From assembly GCA_021234155.1 (NCBI GenBank), contig JAJEKV010000009.1, forward strand, positions 6,435,546 to 6,499,545: 64,000 nt of DNA. Reading direction: 5' to 3'. The position numbers and the translations under genes are program-made. The notes beneath the pieces are model-generated. The model had not been told where the DNA came from, did no database searches, and was given only the letters and a program-made list of their open reading frames with translations. Below are positions 45,566-57,641 of the stretch, one piece after another. The DNA comes from Isoetes taiwanensis (Eukaryota; Streptophyta; Lycopodiopsida; Isoetales; Isoetaceae). Position 1 is the stretch's first letter; the number at the start of each line of letters is the position of its first letter.

Positions 45566-46060
45566 CTAAATGGGAGGCGAGGCATGCATGTCTTGCATGC
45601 GTGCATGCGGCGCATGCCTTCTCAGTGGGTTAAATATTTTGTTTGGCAGTTACGCATCAACGTCTCATCGGCCTTCCTCTTCTCTCTCGGCGTTACCTTA
45701 TTCTCTTTGAATTAGATCCCAAGGAGAACTCTGTGGTTTAACCAATTGGCGTTTCTTTCATGTTGTGGCATGTCATTTCTGTTGTACAACATGACATTCT
45801 CAATCCTAGTTTTGTTAAGGGAGTCTAGCACAGTGTTAGAGGTTTGTTGGTTTCATGCGGCCCCATTCAGAATCCCATCGTCCAAGGACAGCCGGATCGC
45901 CATTTCGATGAGCGCCATGCATGCATGCGGCGCGTACCTTCTCACGATTGGGAGTTCGCTATGTTAGGCGTGGTTACGCATCAGCGTCTCGCCGGCGCTT
46001 CCTCTTCTCTCTGGTGATTACCTTATTCTCTTTGAACACACTTCCCCCTTCTTTGTTTAT
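45566..46060. repeat. Duplicated ~150-bp block
   Basis: 45,566-45,715 and 45,893-46,040 share GGATCGCCATT, GCATGCATGC, CGGCGCRTRCCTTCTCA, GTTACGCATCA and CTTATTCTCTTTGAA, about 330 bp apart. A GGGTTTTAATCCAGG resembling LINE 3' UTRs follows at 46,172. Confidence 0.7.
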
Positions 46061-46339
46061 TGTTCTTTGTGATATTAGGGTTTTAATTTTTTGTGTTGGT
46101 GATATTGTTTCTCATTGGGTTCAGAATTTCTTGGTTCAGGCCCTTGAAACTATCTGGGGTTTTCCTCAAGGCTGAGGCGAGGGTTTTAATCCAGGTGGCA
46201 AGTACCTGACAAACATCTGGTGTAATTTTATGGGGTCCAAATTCTATAATTGGATATTCCTTTATTTTTCATTGGTGGTTACATGTGTCGACTACCCACT
46301 ATCCCTACGTGTAGAAAATCTGTGAGATGAATGAAGCCT

Positions 46340-47095
46340 AGTCTAGTCGGTTTGTTGGTTTATACGAGCTGGTTTCTAGGAATGTTAAATTCAAAGTAGT
46401 TTCACTAGGATATTGAGTTATTTTGTGGTAGAGGTTCGAGCCACATGTTTATATTTAAAACCTTAGGCCCAATCACGTATATTCCTTTAAAACCTTGAAC
46501 CATTCGTATTTCATCTTTGTAAAATCATAGGTGCCCGCGTTAACTTATTGGTTATGTTGGTCAAAGTAGTCTTACTGTGATACAGTTATTTTGAGTGCGG
46601 GGTTCAATACTGTATTTCATTCTAAAACCTTGTAAGCTGAGTATAGAGCTCGATTCCATCAAAACCTTAGACGAGCTAGGTATTTCATATTAAACTCATG
46701 AAATTGCTTTAATCATAAATGGTATAAGCAAGCGAGAGGTGCAGGCGGGGAGGATCAACGTCACGATCACGGGATTCGGCGGTAGTGAGTATAGGGTTTT
46801 CGTTTGAATATGTAAGCATGCGAAGTTCCGGTGAAGTTTGATTAGGGATGTAAAAACTGACAATTCCTAAAACCATAGACCAATGTCCCAAAGCAATTGA
46901 ATGGATTATAAAAAACATAGATTTAAACTAAAAATAATCATGTTAGCTCATCAGTTATGTTGGTCAAAGTATCCTACTAAGATATTTGAGTTATTTTTGA
47001 GTTGAGGCTTTATATATTCTAAAACATGACAAAAATCGTATAGAAGCTCGATTTTCATCAAAACCTTAGGCAGCTCGTATTCGTACTTTAAATCA
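46340..47095. repeat. Degenerate repeat, two to three units
   Basis: Units near 46,350, 46,540 and 46,940 share GTTATGTTGGTCAAAGTA, GAGTTATTTTG and GCTCGATT..CATCAAAACC. Long stretches between are diverged. No coding content. Confidence 0.6.
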
Positions 47096-47204
47096 TAGGT
47101 TTTACGATCCAAGTATTCTCATCAAGCAGAAACGCCACCACCCCGATTAAGGTCCACACTTAAAAGCAATGATGAAAAAACTACATGTTGTTGTTCAAAA
47201 AACT

Positions 47205-48110
47205 TCTACGTATGGTTATGTGGAGGTGTGGTTTATTAAAAAAGAGCGGTGTAGAGTTTTTTTTTAAGGAGCTATAGCTTTTTTTTGAAGTGTAGTTTTT
47301 TTAGGTGTGGTTTCATTTGCAAAAGTGTAGTTTTAAAGATGAGTTGTTTTTAAGAGGATGTTGTTTTACGAGGGTGTGGTGTATAATAAGGTGTTGTTTT
47401 AAGTATCCTATTTTTAAGGCTAATATGGTTTTTAAGGTGTCATTTATAGTAGGTGTGATTTAAGTAGTTGTTTCTAAGAAATGCTAGTTTTACGAAGTGT
47501 GCTGATTTTTAAGTCTAGGTGTTGTTTTGGGGTGTGGTTTATAAGTGAGTGTGGTTTTCATTTTGGAAAGAAGTATGGGTTTTTGAGGTGTAGTTTATAA
47601 GTGGGTGTGGTTCTGGTGTTGTTTTATGGAATGGTTTTACGAGTGGTGTGATTTTTTAAGTTGAGGTGTTGTTTTTGAGGGTGTGGTTTATAAGTGGGTG
47701 TAGTTTTTAAGTGGCTGTTTTTACCCAGAAGAAAGTATGGTTTTGAGGGTGTGGTTTATAAGTGGATTGTAGTTTAAGTGGTTGTTTTAATAGTATGGTT
47801 TTACGAGTGGTGTAGTTTGTAACTAGATGGTTGCAGAAATATTTTTAGGAAGTATGGTTTGAGGTATGGTTTTATATAAGTGGGTGTAATTTTTAAGTAG
47901 TAGTTTTTATTGAGTATAGTTTTTAAGTGTGGTTAAGCCGTGGGTGTAGTTTTAAGTGGTTGTTTTTTTTAAGTATAGTTTTTGTGTGGTTTATAATTGT
48001 CCGTGGTTTTAAACACTTATTTCTTAAGGAAATATGGTTTTCGAGGTGTGATTTATAACTGTGTAGTTTCTAGAAGTAGATGTTTTTTTAAGGAAGTATG
48101 GGTTTTGAGG
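47205..48110. repeat. GT-rich minisatellite
   Basis: About 900 bp of degenerate units such as GGTGTGGTTTATAAGTGGGT, TTTTTAAGTGGTTGTTTT and AGGAAGTATGGTTTTGAGG, with a composite period of roughly 70-90 bp. Strong strand bias: G and T on the plus strand. Confidence 0.85.
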
Positions 48111-49140
48111 CGCCCAACAAGTACCAGGTAGACCCAAAGAAAGATTTTCCACGTGGGCTCAACGTACCCTGGGCTTCAACATGCCTGGGCTCCAACATGC
48201 CAGGTGGCTCGTATGCCATCACAGTCCAGCAGCCACTAGAGGCTTTTTGACATACCAGGTGTCAAGCATCTCACGTGGGCTCAAACCGCCACACAGGATC
48301 CAACATGCCAAGTGAGCCAACACGCCACTGGGCTCAACAGGGTGACAAGCAGCCTGCCAAAGATGCAGAGAACATTGCTGCAGCAGGAGGCCATTCATCT
48401 AGTAACATGCCAAGACAGCTCCAAACATGCCATCTGGGCTCCCAACATGCTGCCCTGGGCTCAAAGCATTGCCAAGATGAGCTCCTTGGCTGGGCTTAAG
48501 TCCAACATAGAATTGGGTCAAACATGCCAAGGAAGCTTGAAAGCAGCTGCCCAACGAGGTCAACATGCCACCTGAAACACAGCTTGCAGGGTGGGCTCGA
48601 CGTGCCACGTGGTTCGGCATGCCACCTGGAGCCAACATGGGTGAGGCTCACTGGGCTCCAGCATGCACCTGAGACCGTGGGGTGTGACAAACCTTCTTGG
48701 CGACCAGCATGCCACCTGGGCTCAGGCACGCCCGGGGAGGCTCAGGCAATCTCAAGATTGAAATGGAAGTACTTGCACAGGCTCCTCCATGCCACCCTGG
48801 GCTCCAGCGGCGCAAGTTGAAATCCAGGCATCTTAAATTGGCTCCAGCCGTGGGGCTCAGCCTGGGCAGTACAGCGGGCTCCGACATGCCACCTGAACCA
48901 AAACATGCAAGATTGGCTCAGGCAACTGCCACACGTGCTCTGACACGCAAGATTGAGCTCAGGCGTACGGGTTCCAACTGTGCCGCCTGAACTCAGGCAG
49001 CGCGAGGGTGGGGCTCAGGCAGATCACGTGAACTCGGCATGCCAGTGCTGAGCTCAGGCAGTACCTTGACCTGACGCCACCACCTGGGCTCAGAGCATTT
49101 TCAAGTTAGTCAGGCATCTCACGATAGACTCCAACATGCC
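48111..49140. repeat. CATGCCA-type minisatellite
   Basis: About 1 kb of degenerate 20-35-nt units built on GGCTCCAACATGCCACCTGG, with sub-motifs AACATGCCA, TGGGCTC and GCTCAGGCA recurring more than twenty times. It abuts the GT-rich array at a sharp border. Open frames across it arise from the repeat. Confidence 0.85.
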
Positions 49141-50607
49141 AAGATGCCAACATTCCTACATGTCACCACAAGTTTTCTACGATTTCTTCTTAAAAATAAT
49201 GTGAAAGATAATTGGTATATTTCGAAATATCATCATTTGAGTGTGCATACCTTTATTGTCTCGAGGAGGTGCAGCCAAATTTATGTCACTTTGAACACAA
49301 TTTCTCGTCTGCGGATCCCAAATTAAGGCTAATTTTTTCCCACATGTATCATTTTTCGGTTTTCTCTCATTTTTCCTTTAACAATCATGTGAAAATGTCG
49401 GTATAATTTCGAGATATTCGGATCACGAGATTACTGTTGTCCTCTGTTCCTTAAGGATCCTAAAGTGATGATTTTTTTGCGAGTTTTGTAGATATTGGTT
49501 GTCTTGGGCAACACAGAGTTCTAACCATAAAATCCTTTGAGGACATCCAGTGCAGTTTAGGATCAACAAGTTCACTATAAATGTGTTAGACATGAGCGCT
49601 TTTGGCTTACTTCCCCGGGTGAGCAAAGGCTCAAATTTTGTGTGGTGCCTCACCGAGTGGGAGGCAGGGGAGTGGACCCCAAAAAGATCCAAAGGCTGAC
49701 CTTTCTATTATCACGACTTTATAGTAGTTGGAAAGAACATGAATAGTATATGTCACATATCTTTGCTATCACATGTCTTTATAATGTGAACCACTATATG
49801 TCCTATTTATTCCATTTCATCCGTCTTCATACTAGAATTGTGATTCTGCGAAATAAATCCTTCCGAAACATCCCTATTTCATTTTTTATAAATCACAGTT
49901 TTTCTTGCATATAAAGGTTTCTTGGCAAATAAGGTTGATAATGGACCTTTTGGCCATGATTAAGTCTGGTCATGAGAACTCCACTAGTGCAAAAACACAA
50001 ACATCAACCACTTAGCGTTAGCCAAATTTCTGAAACTTTTACTTGACATGGGCTGGCGATGCTGGTAGACCAACAACCAAAAGTGGGTCAAAAGCTTACA
50101 TATGCATGTAAGAATTTTTCAACGGAAAAGCGTAAAATCACGATGCAAATAGGCGAGGCGTCAGAAAATCATGAAAACCCTAATCAAAGGTGCCACTTGT
50201 CACGAGGATGCCATGATAAACATTTTAGGATAGAAAAATGCTTGTATGCAGAAAATCAGGGGTGATTGACCCGAGAACACATGGGGCGTGAGATCTAAAC
50301 AAATGCAAAAATCTACGAAATTTACTATATGGATGCTGATTAACGGCAAAACATATCTCAAAATCAAAAGAAAAAGCCAAAAAGATGCATTACTTATTAT
50401 TTTACGAGATAAATGATTATAAGTTACGTAACTAAATATCTATGTATCAGAAAATTATGAAAATTTAACTATGATTACAACATGAGGAGCAACTTGGTGG
50501 AAAAATTCTCGCTTAAATAATAAAGATAAGTATACATAACGAGGCATTGTGCAAGATCCTAATCGAATGAGCTAGAGGATATGACCTCGAGCGTAAACCA
50601 CCTGTGC
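49141..50607. other. Spacer before copy B, no gene assigned
   Basis: AT-rich DNA with only short frames. An 89-codon minus-strand frame (49,423-49,692) matches no family. The stretch ends at the duplication breakpoint. Confidence 0.5.
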
Positions 50608-51852
50608 CGCCAAAGGTAGGATAAGTCAGCTTAAGGGTCTGAAAGGTAGAGGTAAAAGTGCTGGGCTGGACAGGAACATGATAATGAGGATATTGAGGTG
50701 GAGTTGGCGGTGGCATGGTGCCTGAAAGACCCGGATGAAGAGGTTGCTGAGGTGGAGGTACTGGAGGTGCCTGATCATTGGTTTTGAGGTCGGTAAGGTT
50801 GTAAACAGGAAGAGTGGTGGGAAATGTAGGGAAGGGAAATTCCTGGGGAGGAGCAAAAGAGACCTGTGGATATCCCTGTCCACCCGTAGGAGATGATGGT
50901 TGTGAAGGCAGAGGCGTATGGCCAGAAGACTGATGGATGAAGGCATGTTCTGGGGTGTGAAAGTAAGGTTGAGCAGGTGGAGCCGGATAGGGCTCCTGAT
51001 AGTGATGAGGAGACCGAGGTCGTGGAGTAATGTTTGCACGCTTGAGGCGGAGAATTAGTACGAGACATGACACGAGGGGTGGGTGGCGCCGACTGAGCCC
51101 TAGACCGAATGTGGCCTCCCTCAATGTCATAAGCGGAGCTTCCCTTCTATGATGGCGCCCCAAGCGAGACGCCGCCTGGGAAAGAAGTTCTTCCGCGGGA
51201 AATTTCGGACATGGCTACATAAGAAAGGAAAATCGAATCGTAATCCCCCGGCAATGGCATGTGTTTGGGGGTCCGGGTTCGAACTCCTGCAAGACAGCCC
51301 TCCGTGGAGGACCCTTGATCTAACAAAAGAACCGGGACTATGTCACGCGGGATTTGCAAGAAAAGAACAAGAAGAAGAAAATGTAATGTAAGAGAACAAT
51401 AAGAGGAAAATGATAAGCTTCCTTGATATCAATGATGAACATACATGAGCTCTACTTAATCGAGAGAAGATCAAGAGAGACAAGACTCAAAACTCATCTA
51501 AAAACTCATGTGCTAGCTCTACTCATATATATAGTACAATGGCCTTTGGCCCAATATAGACACTCTGACTGATCTCGGTGCCGACTCCTGGAAGGAGGCC
51601 TGATTTGCAGGAATGTTGGCGGTGCCTCTTGAAGTGCCTAGAATCACGCTGACGCTGACGCGGGCGGTGACGGGCCGTCACTTGTCTGAGCGGCGCCTCT
51701 TGTTGACGGACGCAGGCTTTGACTGCGTGGTCTGCTGTTTGGTCTTCTGCTGAGCCTTTGATGGCTGACCCGTGGCTGACTGTGGATCCTTGTTCTTGAC
51801 CTGGTCCGTCGTATGCATGAATAGTCCTGTACCAGGAGGCACAGGACTAACA
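50608..51852 (-). mobile_element. 5' end of a Z copy (gag start, PBS, 5' LTR) in copy B
   Basis: Gag N-terminus at 50,608-51,140 with long Pro-rich frames, the PBS-like TGCCATTGCCGGGGG (minus) and the LTR 51,262-51,852 ending AACA, followed by AAGAA as at 30,102. The rest of Z is missing. Confidence 0.85.
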
Positions 51853-52119
51853 AAGAAAAGGTTTAGGGTTTAAGGGGAAGCCCTTATATAGAAACCCTTA
51901 GGGTTAGGTTAGACATTGGCCAAATGGAGTTTAGCCATTTGGCAATGGGGTCCATGGGGTTTAATAATTGTGTATGTTTATTTAACATGCACAATATTCG
52001 AGGTTGCCCCCTAGGTGCAACCCTTTACGGCCTCTAAGTACATGTCACTTGTGACATGTACGTATGACGTGGCAGTATAATATACGTATTTGGGGCATAT
52101 ATTATGCTGGAACGTCACA
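51853..52119 (-). repeat. Outer end of the X LTR in copy B
   Basis: Counterpart of 30,102-30,367, ending AACGTCACA. It keeps the CTATATAAGGG sequence near 51,890. No X body follows, because Z is truncated at the duplication breakpoint. Confidence 0.75.
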
Positions 52120-52449
52120 ACATCATTATAATTTTCGGCTACAGAACTACTTGGGGTTCAATTACATTTAAAGATCAGATAATGAGGAAGCACGTATCAC
52201 TTAATGAATACTATCCGGCCCAATCCCGGATGAATAGTAGAACCATTGAAAATTACTGTTGGCCATATTGTAGTCATTTAGTCTAATAATATTTCAAATG
52301 GTAATTGCATTTAGATTCTCAATGGTAATGCTTTAAATTTCTTCAATTCGTGTACAGACACCTTTAGGTTTATTTACTGGCCTAACCACCTATCTCAATA
52401 GCAATAAAAGAATTAATAAAACGATTTTTGACTAATTTAGATATCAAAT

Positions 52450-52838
52450 TGACGAAACATGTGATGCCATTTATGACGAAATTTTTGACGAAAGTCTTGA
52501 TGAAAAAACAGACAATTTTTCTGACGATTTTTTTTTTATGGTTTTTCTGATGATTTTGCTGAAAAAAAATTTGACGTTTTTTTGACGATAAATCTGACGA
52601 TTTTTTTGACACTTAATTTTGACGATTTTTTTGACGTTTATTCTAACAGAAATCTGGCGATTTTCTTTACACTTAATCGTCAGAAGAACTGACAATTTTT
52701 TTGACGAATTTTCTGACACTATATCGTCAGATAATATTCGTCAAGTAAATCGTCAGCCAGTAAGGTCTGCGTAGTTGTCTGTTCTGTGAAGACCATCTGA
52801 TGATTTTTTTGACAAAAAACCCGCATTCTCTTGTAGCG
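52450..52838 (-). mobile_element. CACTA-like transposon end (copy B)
   Basis: Counterpart of 30,690-31,084 with cleaner CTGACGA subterminal motifs. The outer end is at 52,838, and an open reading frame is interrupted exactly there. Confidence 0.6.
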
Positions 52839-53587
52839 TTACATCCAAACCAAGTGGATACCATTGCTTGAATTTCATAAGCTTGTCCACAGCATCAACC
52901 TTGGATTTCTTTTCAATATCCATTTCCTTCACTGACTTTGGCAAAGGTACTAGAGGCAAAGTTTCTGACTCAACTGCATCGCCACTACCACCAAAACCAG
53001 ATATGTAGAAGCTTGAAGATGGTTTCTTCTGCAAACTTTGTTGGACTGCAGATATTCCTTCACATACAGAACGGACTATATGGTGTGAGCCTTCAATGGG
53101 CCAGCCATACTTTGTAACACCGTCTGCTGTCTTATCTGGCCTGAATCCGTTTATACCTGCATTGTATTTGGAAATGCTGAGATTCTTCTTTACGGTCTTC
53201 TCTATTATTAAGACACAGATGTGTCATCAAGCTCCTCGCATGAAAGGATCAATCCTACTTTTTGAAGGTCGCGTCCTTGTTCTCCCTTGAATGCAGGACC
53301 ACATCATACTTTGAGCCTGCCCTGCTCACAGTAACATACCATTCAGACCCTTCACCTAAAACTGTCTCTGGCAAGCCCTGACTTAGCTCGCATGTTATGA
53401 CTCTACCGTCATCAATTAGCTTTATGCCAAGAGTTTGATCTATCTCCTTAGTCTCTTCTTGTACTACCTTGGGGTCCTTCCTGGGTTTCTTTGAGGGTGC
53501 AGAAGTTGATGTAACTAGTGCTCTCTTGGAAGCTGTAAAATAAATAATCAAGTTAGACAATGCTGAAGCAGCAACTTGCACCAACAT
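52839..53587 (-). pseudogene. Unidentified gene fragment (copy B)
   Basis: Block 1 (53,255-53,587) carries a basic SKKPRKDPK stretch, then LIDDGRVITCELSQ and EWYVTVSRAGSKYDVVLHS. After two small frameshifts (shared with copy A, so older than the duplication) block 2 is open from about 53,235 to 52,839 with VTKYGWPIEGSHHIVRSVCE and LMKFKQWYPLGLDV. The protein-like composition and cleaner frame in this copy suggest a real gene truncated by the CACTA element. No family could be named. Confidence 0.45.
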
Positions 53588-53997
53588 CTCGCGCGTGGCG
53601 CGATAAGTCTATAAACTCTAAGAGCAATTTTTCAGGATTCGCGCATAGCGTGAGTCGAAGGATCCAGGACAGTAAGATAGATGGAATGTGACTTCTCGCG
53701 TGTAGTGCAAGAATTCACATTCCATCTCTCTTGAAATCCTCTGCATCGAGAGGGGTTGACCTCGACTTATGGCCGAAGTCGTATTTAGTAGTGAATAGAC
53801 TGAAGACAAACCCTACTCTTACGCTTATTAAGAGCGATAGAATCTGGACTTCTCAGCTAAGCACGAGAAATCCATAGACCGTCGCTTAAACATAGAAACA
53901 CATTAAAGAGAGTATGCTTCATAAAAAAAGAAAATCATAGCACAAGGAAGCGTAACCCGAATACAATTGAAGATTAAGATACTAGGAATTATAATTA

Positions 53998-54011
53998 CAG
54001 AGTGAGAGCAT
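53998..54011. other. Probable hAT excision footprint in copy B
   Basis: Copy B reads CAGAG-TG-AGAGCAT where the empty site would be CAGAGCAT. This is a shortened left target copy, two extra bases and a nearly complete right copy: the form of a hAT excision scar. Confidence 0.7.
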
Positions 54012-57000
54012 TGCAGATTCACTTAAGACTAAGCAGAAAACCCTGAACACATAATCAAACAAAGACTAAGCTGCAAACAATGACAAGCCAAGAAGCAGAG
54101 ATGTAGGGAACAGAGATATCTCAATAATCTAATCAAATCAGAGTTGCAGAGTTACAGAGTTAATCACAGAGTCACGGAGTTTCTAATCTATTAATAAAGT
54201 TAAGCACACAAGCAGAAAGTTTCTAAAACGTATTAAATGTAAAGTCACAGAGTTCCTCATCTATTAAGAACTCAAAGATACTAACCTTTTGTGACGGGCC
54301 TGGCCAGTTAACCTCTCGGTAACTGGAGATCCCATCGATCTCTACCGTTGGATCTACTTAACCTTAGGAACTCAAGAATTGATGCATGCATACTTAGGTA
54401 AAGAATTTAATCTTTATACATGCTCTAAGGTCCCAAATAAAATTATTCTTGCCATTACTCAGCAAAACTTCACACAACACCCAAAGCTTTAAAATAATGT
54501 TAACTTCAATCCCATATATAATAATAATAATAGTCAAGTTAATTGAACAGCAATCCACACGCATCTACCCTCGCCTTTCCGAAGCTTGGCTACTCTCTGG
54601 AGCATCTTGCACCTCTGCTTACACAATTAACCACGGGGTTAGTCACACGGACTAAGTGGGGATCGGGGATCTAGGTCATATCTAGCATTAATAATCACAA
54701 AGCATTAACTTAGAACAATAACGTAGCCTTACCGTAACCTCGCCCCTGCAATCTAAGTTATTAGTCCAACAAGCATAACCATTGCAACTTGATTCCAACA
54801 TTAAAAACCACATATACAATAGCCAAGCAACCATAGCATCAACATTGCAACCAATATTCCTCTGGGTCTGAGCAAGGTCAACTCAGCTGATCAGGCCAGT
54901 GACATAGAGGCGGGGTAACCACGTGTGTACACACCCATCCACGCTGCGTCCAGCATTGGAGGACCACTTACTGTGCATGACGTTGTACCATACGGTACCA
55001 ACGCCCGATGTTCAAATAATACCATTTACATAGCACTGTTCAATACCGCGAGTCTAGACCATCGCACCTAGACTCCGGCCCCAGAGGTCTATATCAAAGA
55101 ATTACATCACAGATAACCACTTACAATTCACTATCATCATACACATGCCTTAACAAGCTCACATCAAGTAATTCCCTAATACACACTTCATATAGCAAGA
55201 GAAAGCCAAATCATAACTCAGTAATTATAATAACCTCAATAATGCTATATCCAACTATCACCATTAAATAAAAAGATAAATATCTACACCTTTCCAAGAT
55301 TCACTAACAACAAGGGTAATATCTATATCTAAGGCTTTAATGATGTTAAAACTATAGCATTCAACTATCATTATGCTTCCGTTATAAACTTCCTCCATAC
55401 GGAACACTTGTGTCTTGTGTTTTTATTTTCTCTCTTACTTTAACTAATTCCAAAGGATTTTAAATTATAACTAGCTAGCTTGTTAGTCTACTCATGTCAT
55501 TATGACTATTAGCATAAACCCACCTTAACAAGGGCCTCCAGCTTTAATATATTTCGAACCCAACTCTTGCTCCAACCCAACCTTGATATTTTAACCTTAG
55601 CCTTAATCTTTTTCTTAAGCTTTAACTTATTAATTGCTACCTTACTAACAAATGAATTAATTATTAACATTTTTCTAACCTAACCCTAACGTGACAACAG
55701 GGACGAACTCGGCTGCAGCTCCAAATTCTGGCCTCCAGGCCATCGAATCAGCCCCAAAACCTCTTGAATCCTGCCGATTTTTACCTGCCAAGGAGTTTCC
55801 AGATCATTTTGATCTGTTTATGGCGCACATCGGGCAATTTCCAAGCGGTTCTTCGCTCCCAAAATCAGATTTGTGGCTGCCAAATCTTGATGAAAACTCC
55901 TTGATTCTTCCTTATGATGCCAAATCGACCTCTCTAAGGCCCAAATCGGCCCATTCCAGGGCTGTTCCATGCTTTTTAAACACTTCAGGATCAACGGATT
56001 ATACCGCCGTTCTGTTAGCAGCATGCAAATAAAAGACCCTGCCCTCTTTGCCAATTCCTGCCTCTGCATTATTGTTGGATTCATCCTTCAAGGATTCTGG
56101 TCATTCTAAGCTTTCCCAACTTCTTCTGTAATGGTGTAATGGATTGGAAGATTTACATGATAAAGATTATTGGATCTTATTAAACTAGGTGATTTTCTAA
56201 TTATTCAAAATCTCTATCTACAAACCATGCATGCTTGTTTATAACCACAACAATATCATTCAATTCCAGATCTATGCTATGTTCCAGAGACAATCATTAA
56301 TAATACTAACGCTAGAAAAACCCCAGGTGTAAGACTTGATCCCCACCTGGAAGTCCGCTTGATTCTTTTGCACTCCAACACGCTCCCAGAGCTCTGCACG
56401 CAATTCGCTCCTTCAGCAATCCCTCTACAATCGATCTTTTTCCAAATGCTTTTCTCTGTACTTATATTTATTTTTAACCACCAGTATTCCGTCCGTATAA
56501 TCTCTATATATACGACATATTACTCTGCAGCGTGATATTTTGATTAATATTCCTTTGAATCCTTTAATAAAATAATTCCACAATATACCTCAAAATCCTA
56601 GGTCCGTTACACCTTTAGTTGCCATATCGAAGTGCTTGAAGCTCTAGAAACTGGAATTGAACTCTGTTGCAGCTCGAGAAGCTCGAGAGAATCTCGAGAA
56701 GCTCGAGAAACTCAAATCGAGTCGGATTTTTTGTAAACAGGCCGGAAATGAAGTAGGATAGCTCAGAATGCAGGTAGCGCTCGAGAAATTTGGATCGCTT
56801 GAGAGATCGCTCAAGAAGAGTGCGTCGGTTTCGGAAGGCGCTTGAAGCAAAAGTTCTTGAAGAAATTAGGAATGAAAAAATGAGATTCAAATTAGATTGG
56901 AATTATAAAATGTGATTATTACACGGTCGTACAAAAAATTAATGAATAGACGCCCGCCATTGAAACCATGTACTACCCTTATCATTGTTTAGGAAAACAA

Positions 57001-57233
57001 GAAAATTAATCCCGCCCCCAATTTAAAATTTAAAAACTTTTAGCCCGCCTGCGAATATCCCTTTTCCCAACTACTTTTCAATCATTGGCCTGTACTAACT
57101 GTCTATTTTAAAAATGCCGGCCATTTATAGCATTCTTGGCTGTGCATTGGATCATAGAATTTGTGTTTCTCTAATGCGTCTAGAGGAACACAAGAACTGT
57201 GTTTTCATTACAGTGTTTTAATTCGAATTTGGG
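54012..57233. other. Non-coding part of copy B, no gene assigned
   Basis: Counterpart of 32,955-36,174. One 113-codon plus-strand frame (55,691-56,032) is open here but broken in copy A and matches no family. A cluster of CTCGAGAAG units occurs at 56,670-56,715. Confidence 0.5.
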
Positions 57234-57641
57234 ATGTCGCCAAAAAGGAAGCTTGCTGAAGCGCTGGATCAGGCTGCCATATCTCAGGTAGTTCTTCTAT
57301 CAAATGAGTGGATTGAGGCGACATGACTTGTGCAACATAATTAACAAAGCTTTGCAGGTCGAGGAAATGAGCAATCAAGCAGGAGAAATGAAATTTTCCA
57401 TTGGAGAAGCATGCTTCTTGTTAGCAGAAAACAGGAAAGGCGTCATTGGCAAGGGCATTGTTGATAACATGGCATCAACTACAGTATGCCATGGAGTGCC
57501 TTTGGGACCTGATTATATTAGAATTAGATTGACAGACTGCTTTTCTGCCACTCATCCATTACAAAGACCACATGCAGGAGCAGAAACACTGGAGAATCAG
57601 TAGGGAGTTTCTTAGCTTGGCCAACAACGCTACTCAGAGAG
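57234..57641 (+). pseudogene. DUF8039-like (CACTA-associated) two-exon segment, copy B
   Basis: Exon 1 (57,234-57,287) starts MSPKRKLAEALDQAAISQ, ending CAG|GTAGTT. A 70-nt intron ends TTTGCAG; exon 2 (57,358-57,641) ends before GGTATGT. Exon 2 gives ACFLLAENRKGVIGKGI, VCHGVPLGPDYIRIRL, HAGAETL and, after a one-base shift near 57,590, SVGSFLAWPTTLL. This matches the pattern of the DUF8039 module of plant CACTA-type proteins (a short beta domain ending in a WP motif). Later exons are uncertain. The splice sites are read from sequence and not confirmed. Confidence 0.5.

Noticed and set aside
48275-48990. Plus-strand frames of 70-100 codons
   Set aside because: They translate the CATGCCA minisatellite; all three frames give repetitive peptides.
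55691-56032. 113-codon plus-strand frame as a gene
   Set aside because: It is broken in copy A, has no family resemblance, and has an overlapping frame of similar length on the other strand.
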